From DATADF01 sp046263155 (GTDB lineage Bacteria > Actinomycetota > CADDZG01 > WHSQ01), in NCBI GenBank assembly GCA_046263155.1, contig JBHELF010000112.1, positions 1 to 41,380 on the forward strand: 41,380 nucleotides of DNA, written 5' to 3'. Below are positions 29,204 to 37,892 of this stretch, piece by piece. A program made the translations under genes and the position numbers. Position 1 is the first letter of the stretch; each line of letters opens with the position of its first letter. The notes beneath the pieces are model-generated. The model was not told the DNA's origin and searched no databases. It was given only the letters and a program-made list of their open reading frames with translations.

Positions 29204-31150
29204 TCAGATGTCCAGGAATCTAATGTCCTTCGCGTTTCGCTGGATAAATGTCTTGCGCGCGTCGACGTCCTCGCCCATCAATGTGGAGAACAAATCCTCC
29301 GCAAGAGCCGCGTCCTCCATCGTTACTCGCAGGAGAGTCCGGTTGGCCGGATCGAGGGTCGTCTCCCACAGCTCCTCTGCGTTCATCTCACCGAGGCCCT
29401 TGAATCGCTGAGGCTCGATCCGGGCTCCATTCTGGCCGGTCCTAAAGGCCTCGAGTTCGGCGTCGTTCTTGAAGTAATGGATCTTGCCTTTGTAGGTCAA
29501 TCGGTACAGCGGGGGCTGCGCGACGTGCACGTAGCCGGCGTCGATCAACTGCGGCATGTAGCGGAAGAAAAACGTGAGCAACAGGGTCTTGATGTGCGAT
29601 CCGTCCACGTCGGCATCGGCCATCGACACGATCTTGTGGTAGCGGCACTTCGAGAGGTCGAATTCCTCACCGATGCCCGTCCCAATGGCGGTGATGATGG
29701 CGAGGATCTCTTTGTTCTCGAGGATCTTGGAGAGCCGCGCGCGCTCGACGTTAAGGATCTTGCCGCGCAACGGCAATACCGCCTGGAACTCGCGCGCCCG
29801 CGCGACCTTCGTCGTTCCGCCGGCGGAGTCGCCCTCAACGATGTAGAGCTCGGCCTCGCTCGGATCCCTCGTCTGGCAATCGGCCAATTTCCCGGGAAGC
29901 GTCGTCGACTCCAGAAGGGACTTGCGTCGCACAAGGTCGCGGGCCTTACGCGCCTCCAGACGCGCCTGCTGGGCGGCCAGTGCCTTCGTACAGATCGCTC
30001 GCGCCTCACCGGGGTGCTCCTCCATGAACTCGGCAAAGCGCTGATTCATCGAGGTCTCCACGAACGACCGAATCTCGGTGTTTCCGAGCTTGGTCTTTGT
30101 CTGGCCCTCGAACTGCGGGCTCTTCAACTTGACCGAAACGATCGCGGTAAGCCCTTCACGGCAGTCCTCGCCGACGAGGGCCTCGTCCTTTTCCTTCAAG
30201 AGCCCCTTCGATCGAGCGTAGGACGTGATGACTCGAGTCAACGAGCGACGGAAGCCTTCCTCGTGCATGCCACCCTCGTGGGTGTTGATGTTGTTGGCGA
30301 ACGTGAAGACCGATTCTGTAAATGCAGTGGTCCACTGCATGGCTATCTCGAGCTCGTGTTTGTCTTCTTTGGACTCGAAGTAAACGACTCGATTGTTGAC
30401 TGCATCCCGCGACCCATTCAGATGCTTGACGAAGTCGACGATGCCGCCCGTGTAGCGGAACACCTCTTTGTGCTCCGGCTCGACCCTTTGGTCGATCAAC
30501 TGCATCTCGAGGCCCTTGTTCAAGAAAGCCATCTCACGCAGACGCTGCACGAGCGTGTCGAACTTGAACTCACGCTCATCGGTGAAGATAAGAGGATCGG
30601 GCCAGAACGTGACGGTCGTTCCGGTCCGCTTCGCCGGCCTTATGGCCTTGAGCTTGCCGAGAGGCTTTCCGCGCTTGTATTCCTGATGCCACAGCTTTCC
30701 GTCGCGCACTACTTCGACGACGAGCTTCTCGGAGAGAGCGTTGACGACCGACACGCCGACGCCGTGCAAACCTCCTGAGACCTGATATCCCTTGCCCTCG
30801 AACTTGCCGCCGGCATGAAGCGTCGTGAGTACGACCTCGACGGCGGGTTTGCGTTCGCCCTTGACGACATCGACCGGGATTCCACGCCCGTTATCGGTTA
30901 CCCGGCAGCCTCCGTCGGCCAATAGCTCGACGACAATGCGATCGCAATACCCGGCCATAGCCTCGTCGACTGCATTGTCCACAACCTCGTAGACGAGATG
31001 GTGCAAGCCGCGCGGGCCGGTGGAACCGATGTACATGCCCGGTCGTTGGCGTACGGGATCAAGGCCCTTCAGAACGGTTATGTCTTGCGCGGTATAGGAC
31101 CCTTTTCCGCGCGCCTTGACGGCCGGAATGGACTCGCCGCGTGCGCTCAT
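29204..31150 (-). CDS. gyrB: DNA gyrase subunit B
   Basis: The 648-residue subunit is the ATPase of gyrase. The GHKL pocket shows EVVDNAVDEAMAG and DNGRGIPVD, and GGLHGVGVSVVNAL is the ATP lid. The Toprim domain has EGDSAGGTTK and ADADVDGSHIKTLLL, and the C-terminal part has QRFKGLGEMNAEELWETT. The ATG at 31150 matches the family start; the frame extends to 31204 without support. The TGA stop precedes gyrA by ten bases. A promoter with a perfect TATAAT lies about 80 bases upstream, so gyrBA can be transcribed apart from recF-DUF721. Confidence 0.97.
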   Translation of the reverse strand: MSARGESIPAVKARGKGSYTAQDITVLKGLDPVRQRPGMYIGSTGPRGLHHLVYEVVDNAVDEAMAGYCDRIVVELLADGGCRVTDNGRGIPVDVVKGERKPAVEVVLTTLHAGGKFEGKGYQVSGGLHGVGVSVVNALSEKLVVEVVRDGKLWHQEYKRGKPLGKLKAIRPAKRTGTTVTFWPDPLIFTDEREFKFDTLVQRLREMAFLNKGLEMQLIDQRVEPEHKEVFRYTGGIVDFVKHLNGSRDAVNNRVVYFESKEDKHELEIAMQWTTAFTESVFTFANNINTHEGGMHEEGFRRSLTRVITSYARSKGLLKEKDEALVGEDCREGLTAIVSVKLKSPQFEGQTKTKLGNTEIRSFVETSMNQRFAEFMEEHPGEARAICTKALAAQQARLEARKARDLVRRKSLLESTTLPGKLADCQTRDPSEAELYIVEGDSAGGTTKVARAREFQAVLPLRGKILNVERARLSKILENKEILAIITAIGTGIGEEFDLSKCRYHKIVSMADADVDGSHIKTLLLTFFFRYMPQLIDAGYVHVAQPPLYRLTYKGKIHYFKNDAELEAFRTGQNGARIEPQRFKGLGEMNAEELWETTLDPANRTLLRVTMEDAALAEDLFSTLMGEDVDARKTFIQRNAKDIRFLDI

Positions 31151-31230
31151 CGCGCCGTCCTGATTAATCCGGAAAAACACGACGGGCGGGCGCGCCGCGC
31201 CCACTCGGAAGCTCTCGGATTCATAGACAA

Positions 31231-31239
31231 ATTATAGCA
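31231..31239 (-). promoter_or_regulatory. Extended -10 promoter of gyrBA
   Basis: On the minus strand TGC-TATAAT (31239-31231) is a perfect -10 hexamer with the TGn extension. The -35 position 17 bases upstream is CCGGAA, not a consensus box, which is usual for extended -10 promoters. The leader to ATG 31150 would be about 75 bases. Confidence 0.65.
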
Positions 31240-31283
31240 TTTACCAGGTCTTTTCCGGTATTCGCGCGCACCGCGAAAGCGCC

Positions 31284-31742
31284 TTACACAGGCCTTCCGC
31301 GCGACCGACGCGACCAGGCGCGACGCGCTCCCTCAAGTGCTGCAGCAGGGTCGCGTTTCGTGTCCGCGGCGCGGCTCGCAGGTTGCAATGGCGGTGGTAT
31401 TACGTGAGCTTCGCCTTTATCGCGCGGACGGGCCGGCTCCGGGCTCGTCCAAATCTTGACCGTGCGAATCAGCTCGCGACCGAGTAGTTGATTCGCCTGT
31501 TTCCGAATGTGTTCGGCTAGATACCCAAGCTCGGTTGCCCACATCGATGAATCGGTACGGATCCGCAAGACGCCGCGCTTCAGGGACGACGGGTGCGCGT
31601 GTCGGGCTATGTCGTCACCCACCAGCGCGGGCCACTCTCGCCACAGCCGAGCTACTTCCAGAGGGTCCTCCAGTCCGAGGCCCCGGCTCATCGAGTGCAG
31701 CACATCGCGTAGGCGCGTAGGGAAATTCGATGTCTCGCTCAT
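31284..31742 (-). CDS. DUF721 protein (Rv0004-like)
   Basis: The 152-residue protein contains the DUF721/DciA-like region (about 8-105): VARLWREWPALVGDDIARHAHP, LRIRTDSSMWATELGYL and a following helix KQANQLLG. DciA-type proteins in many bacteria interact with the replicative helicase DnaB and help to load it, which would suit the position between recF and gyrB. The tail from about 110 is basic and disordered. ATG 31742 overlaps the recF stop (ATGA); the longer frame to 31865 is a shadow of recF. It is transcribed with recF. Confidence 0.88.
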   Translation of the reverse strand: MSETSNFPTRLRDVLHSMSRGLGLEDPLEVARLWREWPALVGDDIARHAHPSSLKRGVLRIRTDSSMWATELGYLAEHIRKQANQLLGRELIRTVKIWTSPEPARPRDKGEAHVIPPPLQPASRAADTKRDPAAALEGARRAWSRRSRGRPV

Positions 31743-32899
31743 GCCTGAACGACCCGACCGGCCTGTACCTGGAACACGTTGTCGGTGCCCGGCGGCCCCT
31801 GTGCCAGGCGCTCGGTCGCGCTGATCAGGATCTGTCCGCCGCCTCGCACGGCTGCGGTCAGCCATTCACGACGCGCCGGATCGAGCTCGCTGTAAACATC
31901 GTCGAGCAACATGATCGGAGACTCACCCAGAGCATCGCCCACTACCTCGTGCTCACCCAGCTTTAGTGCCAGCGCCGCGGTTCGCTGGTCGCCCTGCGAG
32001 GCAAATTGCCGAGCATCGAGCATGGGCGCGTCCGCTTCCCGATTGCCGAGGAGTTCGATGCGGAGGTCGTCACGCTGTGGGCCCGCGAGAGCCACTCCGC
32101 GCTCGATCTCGCGCGGTCTGAGCTCGGCGAGTCTCTGGTGTAGCCGGTCGGCTATGCCTCCCGGATCGAGACCCTCCGGCTCCAGCAGCGCTAATTGAGC
32201 CTCGTCCTCGCCGAACCACGCGCTCTCGTAGGAAACCTTCAGACGACCGCCACCGGCGAGCTCTTCGTAGCGCTTCTCCGCATAGGGCATGAGTGCCGCA
32301 AGTGCCTGGAGTCGAGCGACGGTGAGTGCACCGGCGGCGGCGCAAAAAAGGTCGTCCCAAACCTTGAGGCTCGAATCGAACTCGCTTCCGTGAGCGCGAG
32401 GCCCGCTGCGCAGTAACGCGTTGCGTTGTCGGAGGGCACGCTCCCACTCCCGTTTCACGGTTTCCCGCGCGGGTCGCAGTTTGAGAACCAGATCGTCGAG
32501 AAATCGCCGGCGTCCGTCCGGCGGTCCTTTGACAAGGGCAAGCTCGTCCGGCCCAAAGAAGATGCCGCAGCCGAGCTCGCGTAACAGACGTGCGCCCGCG
32601 GGCGAGCCGTTGATCGCACTCCTTATCCCGCGTCCCGGCTTGATCTCGAGATCCACCCGCACAGACCGCTCCTTCTTCACGATCTCCGCGCGGATGGCGG
32701 CCGCCTGCGCGCCCTGCCGGACGAGGTTTGATTCGCCCGGGCGCGGGGAGCCGAGCCCTCCCAGCAGATACACGGCCTCGAGCAGATTTGTTTTGCCCTG
32801 AGCGTTGGGACCGAGGACGAGGTTGATGCCCGGGCCGAACTCCACCGTCTCGTCCCGATAGTTGCGAAAGTCTTTCAGGACGAGGCGCGCGACATGCAC
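31739..32899 (-). CDS. recF: RecF, DNA repair ATPase
   Basis: The 386-residue SMC-like ATPase helps load RecA at gaps. The N-terminal DFRNYRDETVEFGPGIN and the Walker A GPNAQGKTN (31-39 region) are standard; the signature motif and Walker B are in ARQFASQGDQRTAALALKLGE and PIMLLDDVYSELDPARR. The start is GTG 32899, nine bases after the dnaN stop, with a weak ribosome-binding site. The stop overlaps the DUF721 start. The order dnaN-recF is the standard one. Confidence 0.95.
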   Translation of the reverse strand: MHVARLVLKDFRNYRDETVEFGPGINLVLGPNAQGKTNLLEAVYLLGGLGSPRPGESNLVRQGAQAAAIRAEIVKKERSVRVDLEIKPGRGIRSAINGSPAGARLLRELGCGIFFGPDELALVKGPPDGRRRFLDDLVLKLRPARETVKREWERALRQRNALLRSGPRAHGSEFDSSLKVWDDLFCAAAGALTVARLQALAALMPYAEKRYEELAGGGRLKVSYESAWFGEDEAQLALLEPEGLDPGGIADRLHQRLAELRPREIERGVALAGPQRDDLRIELLGNREADAPMLDARQFASQGDQRTAALALKLGEHEVVGDALGESPIMLLDDVYSELDPARREWLTAAVRGGGQILISATERLAQGPPGTDNVFQVQAGRVVQA

Positions 32900-32908
32900 G
32901 TGCTTGAG

Positions 32909-34042
32909 CTACGAGAGCCGCACCGGCATGAGCAAGTAGGTGAACTTCTCGTCAGATAGGCCGTGCAGAATCGCCGGCTTCAGCCCATCCGACGCCTCCA
33001 GCACAAGTCTCTCCTCTTGAATCGCCGAGGCGCCATCACTTAGAAACTGTGGGTTAAACGCGATGACGAGGGGATCCCCGTCGTACTCCGCGTCCACCAC
33101 CTCTTGACCCTCGCCGACGTCGGGAGTGTGGGCCGAAACCTCGAGTTCCTTCTCGAGGCGCAGCTTCACAGGCAGGTTGTTTTGCGCGAGCAATCCCACG
33201 CGCCGTACGACCTCCAGGAGAGCTTCCCGGTCCACGGTGAGGCGGTTGGTGTAACCCTCGGGGAGTAATTGGCGATAGTTCGGGAACTCGCCCTCGATAA
33301 ACCGTGAAGCGATGATTGACTCGGACGATCCGTCGCTCTCTTGCTCCAGGCTGATCGCGAACGCGACCAGGTTCTCGCGCACCGACGCCCTGACGCGGCC
33401 CCCGCCCTGAAGTGCTCGAGCCAGTTCCAGTAGCACACGCGCCGGTAACACGACCTTTCGATCTGGTCCGCCACCGGATACGTCGAGCGTGCGCACGGCC
33501 AGGCGATACGAGTCGGTCGCCGCGAGGGTCAATTTCTCGCTCGAGAGCTCCCACAGAACCCCGGTAAGAATCTGGCGGCTCTCGTCGCCCGAAGCACTGC
33601 GGGCCACCTGGGACAGTGCGACGCTCAGGGCGCCTCCATCCACCTCGATGGACACTGCATCGGGCGCGCCCTCCAAGTCTTCGACGGGCAGCGCCGGATA
33701 GTCGTCCGTGGCGAGCGCCTTGACGCGAAATTGGCCACGACCCGAGGAGATCTCTATCTCGCCATCGCCTCCGGCAAGGCTGACCTGGCCGGCACCGAGA
33801 TTGCGGACCATCTCGCCGAAGAGACGGCCGGGGACGATCATCCGACCGGGCTCGTCGACCCCGGCCGTGAGGCTGGTCTGCATCGTGAGCTCGAGGTCGG
33901 TGGCGCCGATATCTACCCTGCCCGACTCATCCGCCTGAATTCGAAGTCCGGACAAGACCGGCAGCGTGGCGCGGTTTGAAATCGCCCGTGATGCGAACTG
34001 CACGGCTTCCACCAGGGCGTCACGCTCGCAGCGAAACTTCAT
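32909..34042 (-). CDS. dnaN: DNA polymerase III sliding clamp (beta subunit)
   Basis: The 377-residue clamp has the three-domain pattern. It begins MKFRCERDALVEAVQFASRA, has LPVLSGLRIQ early, FRVKALATDDYPALP in the middle, RQILTGVLWEL and TDSYRLAVR, and ends with YLLMPVRLS (the LxMPMR family ending). AGGAGA lies five bases before the ATG. The 272-base gap upstream separates it from dnaA and holds origin elements. Confidence 0.97.
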   Translation of the reverse strand: MKFRCERDALVEAVQFASRAISNRATLPVLSGLRIQADESGRVDIGATDLELTMQTSLTAGVDEPGRMIVPGRLFGEMVRNLGAGQVSLAGGDGEIEISSGRGQFRVKALATDDYPALPVEDLEGAPDAVSIEVDGGALSVALSQVARSASGDESRQILTGVLWELSSEKLTLAATDSYRLAVRTLDVSGGGPDRKVVLPARVLLELARALQGGGRVRASVRENLVAFAISLEQESDGSSESIIASRFIEGEFPNYRQLLPEGYTNRLTVDREALLEVVRRVGLLAQNNLPVKLRLEKELEVSAHTPDVGEGQEVVDAEYDGDPLVIAFNPQFLSDGASAIQEERLVLEASDGLKPAILHGLSDEKFTYLLMPVRLS

Positions 34043-34323
34043 CTACGTCTCCTCTTTCTCTCGTTCCAGCCGGTCTCACCGTAAATCGGGGGTGTGACAT
34101 AAACAGGGCCTTATTCCTAAGTCTTTCTAAAAATCTTTCTTTTGTTGCAGTAGTACGGCCTGTGCAAACCGTGGATGACAAACGTTTTGCCTAATGAGAC
34201 ACCATCCGGAGCCCTTGGCGACGTGTGCATGAAACATAGGTGGCACAGCCTTCTTTTGCCCGTCCTGATAATGAACCGCGTGTTGTCCACGCCGGGACCC
34301 GGACGACCAACGCCTTATCCACG
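34043..34323. other. Probable oriC part between dnaA and dnaN
   Basis: This gene-free stretch has DnaA-box-like 9-mers: TTGTCCACG at 34283-34291, TTATCCACG at 34315-34323 (overlapping the dnaA stop) and, reversed, TCATCCACG at 34178-34170. An AT-rich tract at 34111-34147 has only nine G/C in 37 bases and is the best candidate for the unwinding element. In actinobacteria oriC is commonly between dnaA and dnaN. Confidence 0.7.
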
Positions 34324-35748
34324 AGCTGATTGCTTCACGCGCGTGGTGAGTTCTTGGACCTGCTCGTAGGAGCTTTGCCGTTCGGCGAGCTGGTCCCGGA
34401 TCTTGGCCGTTGCGTGGATGACCGTGGAGTGATCCCGACCCCCGAAGCGCTCGCCGATCTTTGGAAGAGAGAGGTCGGTCAACTCACGACATAGATACAT
34501 CGCTACCTGACGGGCGTTTACGAGCGGTCGGGAGCGGCTGGACGAGCAGATCTCCTCGGCCGAGATACCGAAGTACTCGGCGGCGACGGCAATCACCAGA
34601 TCCGCGGTGACCCGACCCTGGCTGGCATCGGGGAGAAGAGACTGGAGCACATCTTGGGCCAATTCCGCCGTGCACTCCGAGCGGGTAAGCGACGCATAGG
34701 CGGCCACCCGTATGAGAGCTCCCTCTAACTCACGAATGTTGGTTTGTATGCGGCTTGCGATGTAGTCCATTGCCGGGCCGGGAACCGGTAGGCGCTCGAC
34801 CTCGGCCTTGCGCTTGAGGATGGCGAGGCGCGTCTCGAGATCGGGCGGCTGGATGTCGGTGATGAGGCCCCATTCAAACCGGGTGCGCAACCTCTCTTCG
34901 AGAGTCTCGATCTTCTTCGGAGGACGATCCGAGGACATAACGATCTGGCTGTTTGGATAGAGGGTGTTGAACGTGTGAAAGAACTCCTCCTGCGTCCGCT
35001 CCTTCCCCTCCAAGAACTGGATGTCGTCGATCAGCAATACGTCCGCCCGCCGGTATCGCTGATGGAAGGTCTGAATCGTTCGACGTTGGACGGCGGCGAT
35101 GAAGTCGTTCATGAATTGCTCGCTCGAGACGTAGCGCACGCTGAGATGAGGATGGAACTGCCGGACGTAGTGCCCGACCGCGTGCAGCAAATGCGTCTTG
35201 CCCAGCCCTGCCCCGCCGTAGATAAAGAGCGGGTTGAAGCCTTGGGCCGGCGCTTCCGCCACCGCCTGCGCGGCGGCATGAGCGAAACGGTTTGAGGAAC
35301 CGATTACAAAGGAGTCGAACGTGTACTTGCTGTTGAAGGGAACTCCCTCCTCCACGGCGGTCTCGGCATGTGGCTGCTCCCCTCCAGCAAAGACGCGCAT
35401 GATCTCGTCGTCGTCGGGGGGTGCGGCGACCTCGTCGATCGAGATCACCAATTCCAAGGGCCTGTTCGCAGCGCGCGCTACCGCTTGGCGTAGAAGATCG
35501 AGGTAGCGCGCCTCGATCCATTCCTTGACGAAAGGATTGGGGACCGATAGACGCAGGGTGCTTCCCTCCAGAGCCGCCGGGCGGGCATGGCCGAAAGCGA
35601 GGGAGTAGCTGCCCTCCCCCAGCTGAGTGCGAAGGTAGCTGGACGCCGTCTCCCACACCGCGGTCAGGCTGGGCACGGATCCCGTGTCTTCGGGCGCTCG
35701 CTCGTGGTCCGTTCCAGATGGCTCGGATTGATTGATGGACGTGTGCAA
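34315..35748 (-). CDS. dnaA: Chromosomal replication initiator DnaA
   Basis: The 477-residue initiator has domain I (about 25-100, LTAVWETASSYLRTQLGE ...), a short linker, the AAA+ domain from about 140 (NSKYTFDSFVIGSSNRFA; Walker A GGAGLGKTHL; Walker B LLIDDIQFLEGK), and domain IV with the DNA-binding signature GRDHSTVIHATAKI. The start is TTG 35748, because AGGGGAGGG lies four bases upstream and the predicted length then fits the family. The open frame extends to 35952, but the extra 68 codons cover DnaA boxes and look non-coding. The linker is short compared with Streptomyces. Confidence 0.96.
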   Translation of the reverse strand: MHTSINQSEPSGTDHERAPEDTGSVPSLTAVWETASSYLRTQLGEGSYSLAFGHARPAALEGSTLRLSVPNPFVKEWIEARYLDLLRQAVARAANRPLELVISIDEVAAPPDDDEIMRVFAGGEQPHAETAVEEGVPFNSKYTFDSFVIGSSNRFAHAAAQAVAEAPAQGFNPLFIYGGAGLGKTHLLHAVGHYVRQFHPHLSVRYVSSEQFMNDFIAAVQRRTIQTFHQRYRRADVLLIDDIQFLEGKERTQEEFFHTFNTLYPNSQIVMSSDRPPKKIETLEERLRTRFEWGLITDIQPPDLETRLAILKRKAEVERLPVPGPAMDYIASRIQTNIRELEGALIRVAAYASLTRSECTAELAQDVLQSLLPDASQGRVTADLVIAVAAEYFGISAEEICSSSRSRPLVNARQVAMYLCRELTDLSLPKIGERFGGRDHSTVIHATAKIRDQLAERQSSYEQVQELTTRVKQSARG

Positions 35749-36089
35749 GTCGCCCTCCCCTGTTCGACCGCCGCCGTTATCCACATCTCGCCGCCTCCGC
35801 CTGGTCGTTGGGAGCGCTTGCTTGAAATGGATGGCCCCCGCTGCCAGGCGGCCTTTTAGCGGCCTGAGCAGGGATTTCGACGGAGTCCACACCTTTGTCC
35901 ACACCTGTGGAACTTCGCCTGCTGCCTGCTGAACAGGGGGAAGTACCGCCACAACCTGGACGCCGTCGTCCGAGTTGCTAGACCGAAAAGCATCCTAGGG
36001 GTGCAGCGCAGCCAAGCGTCAAGCACAAGTTCCTAGGTCGGCAAACTTTCTGCAGCTTGGCCGATGACTAGGGAGAATCGGTCGTTCGC
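35749..36089. other. Origin-side region upstream of dnaA with DnaA boxes
   Basis: The gene-free stretch between dnaA and rpmH holds a perfect TTATCCACA (35777-35785) and a cluster at 35883-35914: GAGTCCACA, TTGTCCACA (35895-35903, mycobacterial-type consensus) and, reversed, AGTTCCACA. The last two form an inverted pair around CC. These boxes can serve dnaA autoregulation, oriC function or both. No gene is seen in the remaining part. Confidence 0.65.
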
Positions 36090-36095
36090 TATACT
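36090..36095 (+). promoter_or_regulatory. Candidate -10 box for rpmH-rnpA
   Basis: TATACT is close to the consensus -10. No standard -35 lies 16-18 bases upstream. The leader to the rpmH GTG at 36179 would be about 77 bases and contains the hairpin at 36112-36158. Confidence 0.45.
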
Positions 36096-36111
36096 CCGCA
36101 AGCACCCGAAC

Positions 36112-36158
36112 CGCCCCGTCGATTTCGCGATGTCGTTAGCGAATCGACGAACGGGGCG
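36112..36158 (+). promoter_or_regulatory. Large hairpin in the rpmH leader
   Basis: CGCCCCG and TCGATTTCGC (36112-36128) pair with GCGAATCGA and CGGGGCG (36139-36158), leaving a 10-base loop, a three-base bulge and a single-base bulge. The stem is about 15 bp. The only gene behind it is rpmH, with its start 21 bases later, so it may control rpmH expression or stabilise the message. It has no T tract. Confidence 0.5.
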
Positions 36159-36178
36159 CCCGAAAGGTACGTGAGACC

Positions 36179-36316
36179 GTGACCAAGCGAACTTTCCAGC
36201 CCAACACGCGCCGTCGGAAACGCAAGCACGGCTTTCGCGCGCGGATGAAGAGTCGCGCCGGCCGTTTGATTCTCAAGCGCCGGCGGGCCAAGGGGCGGGA
36301 GAGGCTGTCTGCCTGA
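36179..36316 (+). CDS. rpmH: Ribosomal protein bL34
   Basis: The 45-residue basic protein begins VTKRTFQPNTRRRKRKHGF (GTG start) and continues FRARMKSRAGR and LKRRRAKGRERLSA, the invariant bL34 pattern. It sits at the base of the large ribosomal subunit. It is followed by rnpA nine bases later, the standard pair near oriC. The ribosome-binding site is only a distant AAAGG. Confidence 0.97.
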   Translation: MTKRTFQPNTRRRKRKHGFRARMKSRAGRLILKRRRAKGRERLSA

Positions 36317-36325
36317 TCCGATTCG

Positions 36326-36655
36326 GTGACCTCCTCCGTGATCAGTAGCTCGCGCGAGGTGACTCGTGTCTACGAGCAGGGAACCCGAGCGCGTCGCGAC
36401 GGGGTGGTGGCGATTGCGGCCCCTCGCCCCGAGGGGGGTGACGCTAGAGCTGCGCTCGCCGTGCCGACCCGGGTGGGGAACGCGCCGACGCGCAACCGGA
36501 TTCGCAGACGCCTGCGCGCGGTGTTACGTGACTGGGACCTCCCCTCGGGCTTCGATGTTGTTCTCCAGGCCGACGCATCGGTCGCCGCGGCCGATTACCA
36601 ACAATTGGTAATAGATGTAAAAGAGGCGGTCACCAGGGCGGTTGCGGGCAAATGA
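36326..36655 (+). CDS. rnpA: Ribonuclease P protein component
   Basis: The 109-residue protein helps the RNase P RNA to process tRNA 5' ends. The diagnostic motif RNRIRRRLRAVLRD (56-69) is present, preceded by VPTRVGNAPT; the N-terminal EVTRVYEQGTRARRDG aligns with the family's FxRVYxxGRR region. The start is GTG 36326; a GTG at 36341 is an alternative. The stop overlaps yidD (ATGA). Confidence 0.94.
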   Translation: MTSSVISSSREVTRVYEQGTRARRDGVVAIAAPRPEGGDARAALAVPTRVGNAPTRNRIRRRLRAVLRDWDLPSGFDVVLQADASVAAADYQQLVIDVKEAVTRAVAGK

Positions 36656-36885
36656 GCCCGGTGGCGCGGGTCTTGACGGTCTTATTGAGGCTGTACCGGA
36701 GGCTGGTATCACCCCTCTTGGGGCAGCACTGCCGTTACCACCCCACGTGCTCGGCCTACGCGCTGGAGGCGATCGCTCTCCACGGCGCCGCCAGGGGAAG
36801 CCTTCTAGCGCTGCGCCGGGTCGCCCGATGCCATCCCTGGAATCCCGGGGGGGTCGATCCCGTACCCGCGAAGAGAGCGGTCTGA
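36652..36885 (+). CDS. yidD: YidD, membrane protein insertion efficiency factor
   Basis: The 77-residue protein is a typical YidD: a hydrophobic/amphipathic N-terminus (VLTVLLRLYRRLVSPLLG), the motif HCRYHPTCSAYALEAI and the closing RVARCHPWNPGGVDPVP. The three cysteines are conserved in the family. It aids YidC at the inner membrane. It overlaps rnpA by ATGA and precedes yidC by two bases. Confidence 0.95.
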   Translation: MSPVARVLTVLLRLYRRLVSPLLGQHCRYHPTCSAYALEAIALHGAARGSLLALRRVARCHPWNPGGVDPVPAKRAV

Positions 36886-36887
36886 AC

Positions 36888-37892
36888 GTGGGTTTCTTCG
36901 AGCTTTTCGCGGGGGCCCTGGCGGCCTTCTATGCGGTCATTCCAAGCTTCGGGCTCGGCATCATTTTGCTGACTTTCTCGGTCCGGCTGCTGCTTTTGCC
37001 GCTCACGATCAAGCAGACCCGCTCGATGCGAGAGATGCAGGCGATCCAGCCCGAGGTCAAGCGCATCCAGGCCAAATACAAGGGCAACCGCCAGAAGATG
37101 AACGAGGAGATGATGGCGCTGTACAAGGAGCACGGCGTCAATCCCCTCGGCGGGTGTCTCCCGCTATTGCTGCAGCTACCGTTTTTCTTCGCGATCTTTA
37201 CGGTGGTCAGGACGCCGCTTAAGTACCTAGGTTTCAGCATCCCCGACAACGTGCCCGAGAACGCCGTCGTCGCCCCCGCCCAGTACGTGGTCAACCAGGT
37301 CTCCGGTGTGATGGAGGCGCTTCAGAACTCGGCCTTCGCCGACGCCCTACGACAGAACGCGCTTCAGGTCAACCAGTTCATCGGCATCCGCCTGGATTGC
37401 AGCGCCCAGAACGCGCTCTCACGTCAAGACCCGTTCGAGCTCGGCGAGGCCTGCGGGAGCGGCTTTGTGTCCGCGATCCCCTACCTAATTCTCGTCCTGC
37501 TGATGGGGCTCACGACCTATTACCAACAGAGACAGATGCAGGCCAGGACGACTCCGGGCGACCCCCAGGCGCAACAGATGCAGATGTTCAACCGCATCAT
37601 GCCGCCTCTCTTCATGTTCTTCGGATTCACGTTCCCCACGGGGGCGGCTCTGTACATCCTGAGCACGAACCTGTGGACCATCGGGCAGCAGAAGGTGATG
37701 CTGCAAGCATTGCCGCTTCCCGGGCCCGCGGCTCCCTCCGGCGACGGGAAAGTGAAGGGCAAGGCCGCGGCCAAGCCGGAGTCCGGGAAACCGGCCCCAG
37801 CCGCTCCGGCAAAGGCGGCGGAGACGGGATCGACGTCGGTCGCCAAGCGGAAATCGTCGAGTTCCTCCAAGAAGAAAAAGAAGAAGCGATGA
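36888..37892 (+). CDS. yidC: YidC/Oxa1 membrane protein insertase
   Basis: The 334-residue insertase places membrane proteins with or without SecYEG. It lacks the large periplasmic domain of E. coli YidC and fits the Gram-positive form. Landmarks: GIILLTFSVRLLLLPLTIKQ (first conserved helix with its Arg), KYKGNRQKMNEEMMALYKEHG, NPLGGCLPLLLQLPFFFAIF, and MFNRIMPPLFMFFGFTFPTGAALY. The C-terminal tail (from about 285) is rich in A, K and S and ends in a lysine run (SSSSSKKKKKKR region), which probably touches the ribosome. GTG 36888 is chosen, three bases after the yidD stop. The stop overlaps jag. Confidence 0.95.
   Translation: MGFFELFAGALAAFYAVIPSFGLGIILLTFSVRLLLLPLTIKQTRSMREMQAIQPEVKRIQAKYKGNRQKMNEEMMALYKEHGVNPLGGCLPLLLQLPFFFAIFTVVRTPLKYLGFSIPDNVPENAVVAPAQYVVNQVSGVMEALQNSAFADALRQNALQVNQFIGIRLDCSAQNALSRQDPFELGEACGSGFVSAIPYLILVLLMGLTTYYQQRQMQARTTPGDPQAQQMQMFNRIMPPLFMFFGFTFPTGAALYILSTNLWTIGQQKVMLQALPLPGPAAPSGDGKVKGKAAAKPESGKPAPAAPAKAAETGSTSVAKRKSSSSSKKKKKKR

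Noticed and set aside
29477..30778. 433-codon open frame opposite gyrB
   Set aside because: An antisense shadow caused by high GC codon use; no recognisable protein.
36160..36180. parS-like sequence near rpmH (ACGTGAGACC)
   Set aside because: Only one half resembles the TGTTTCACGTGAAACA consensus; no full parS was found by eye in the window.
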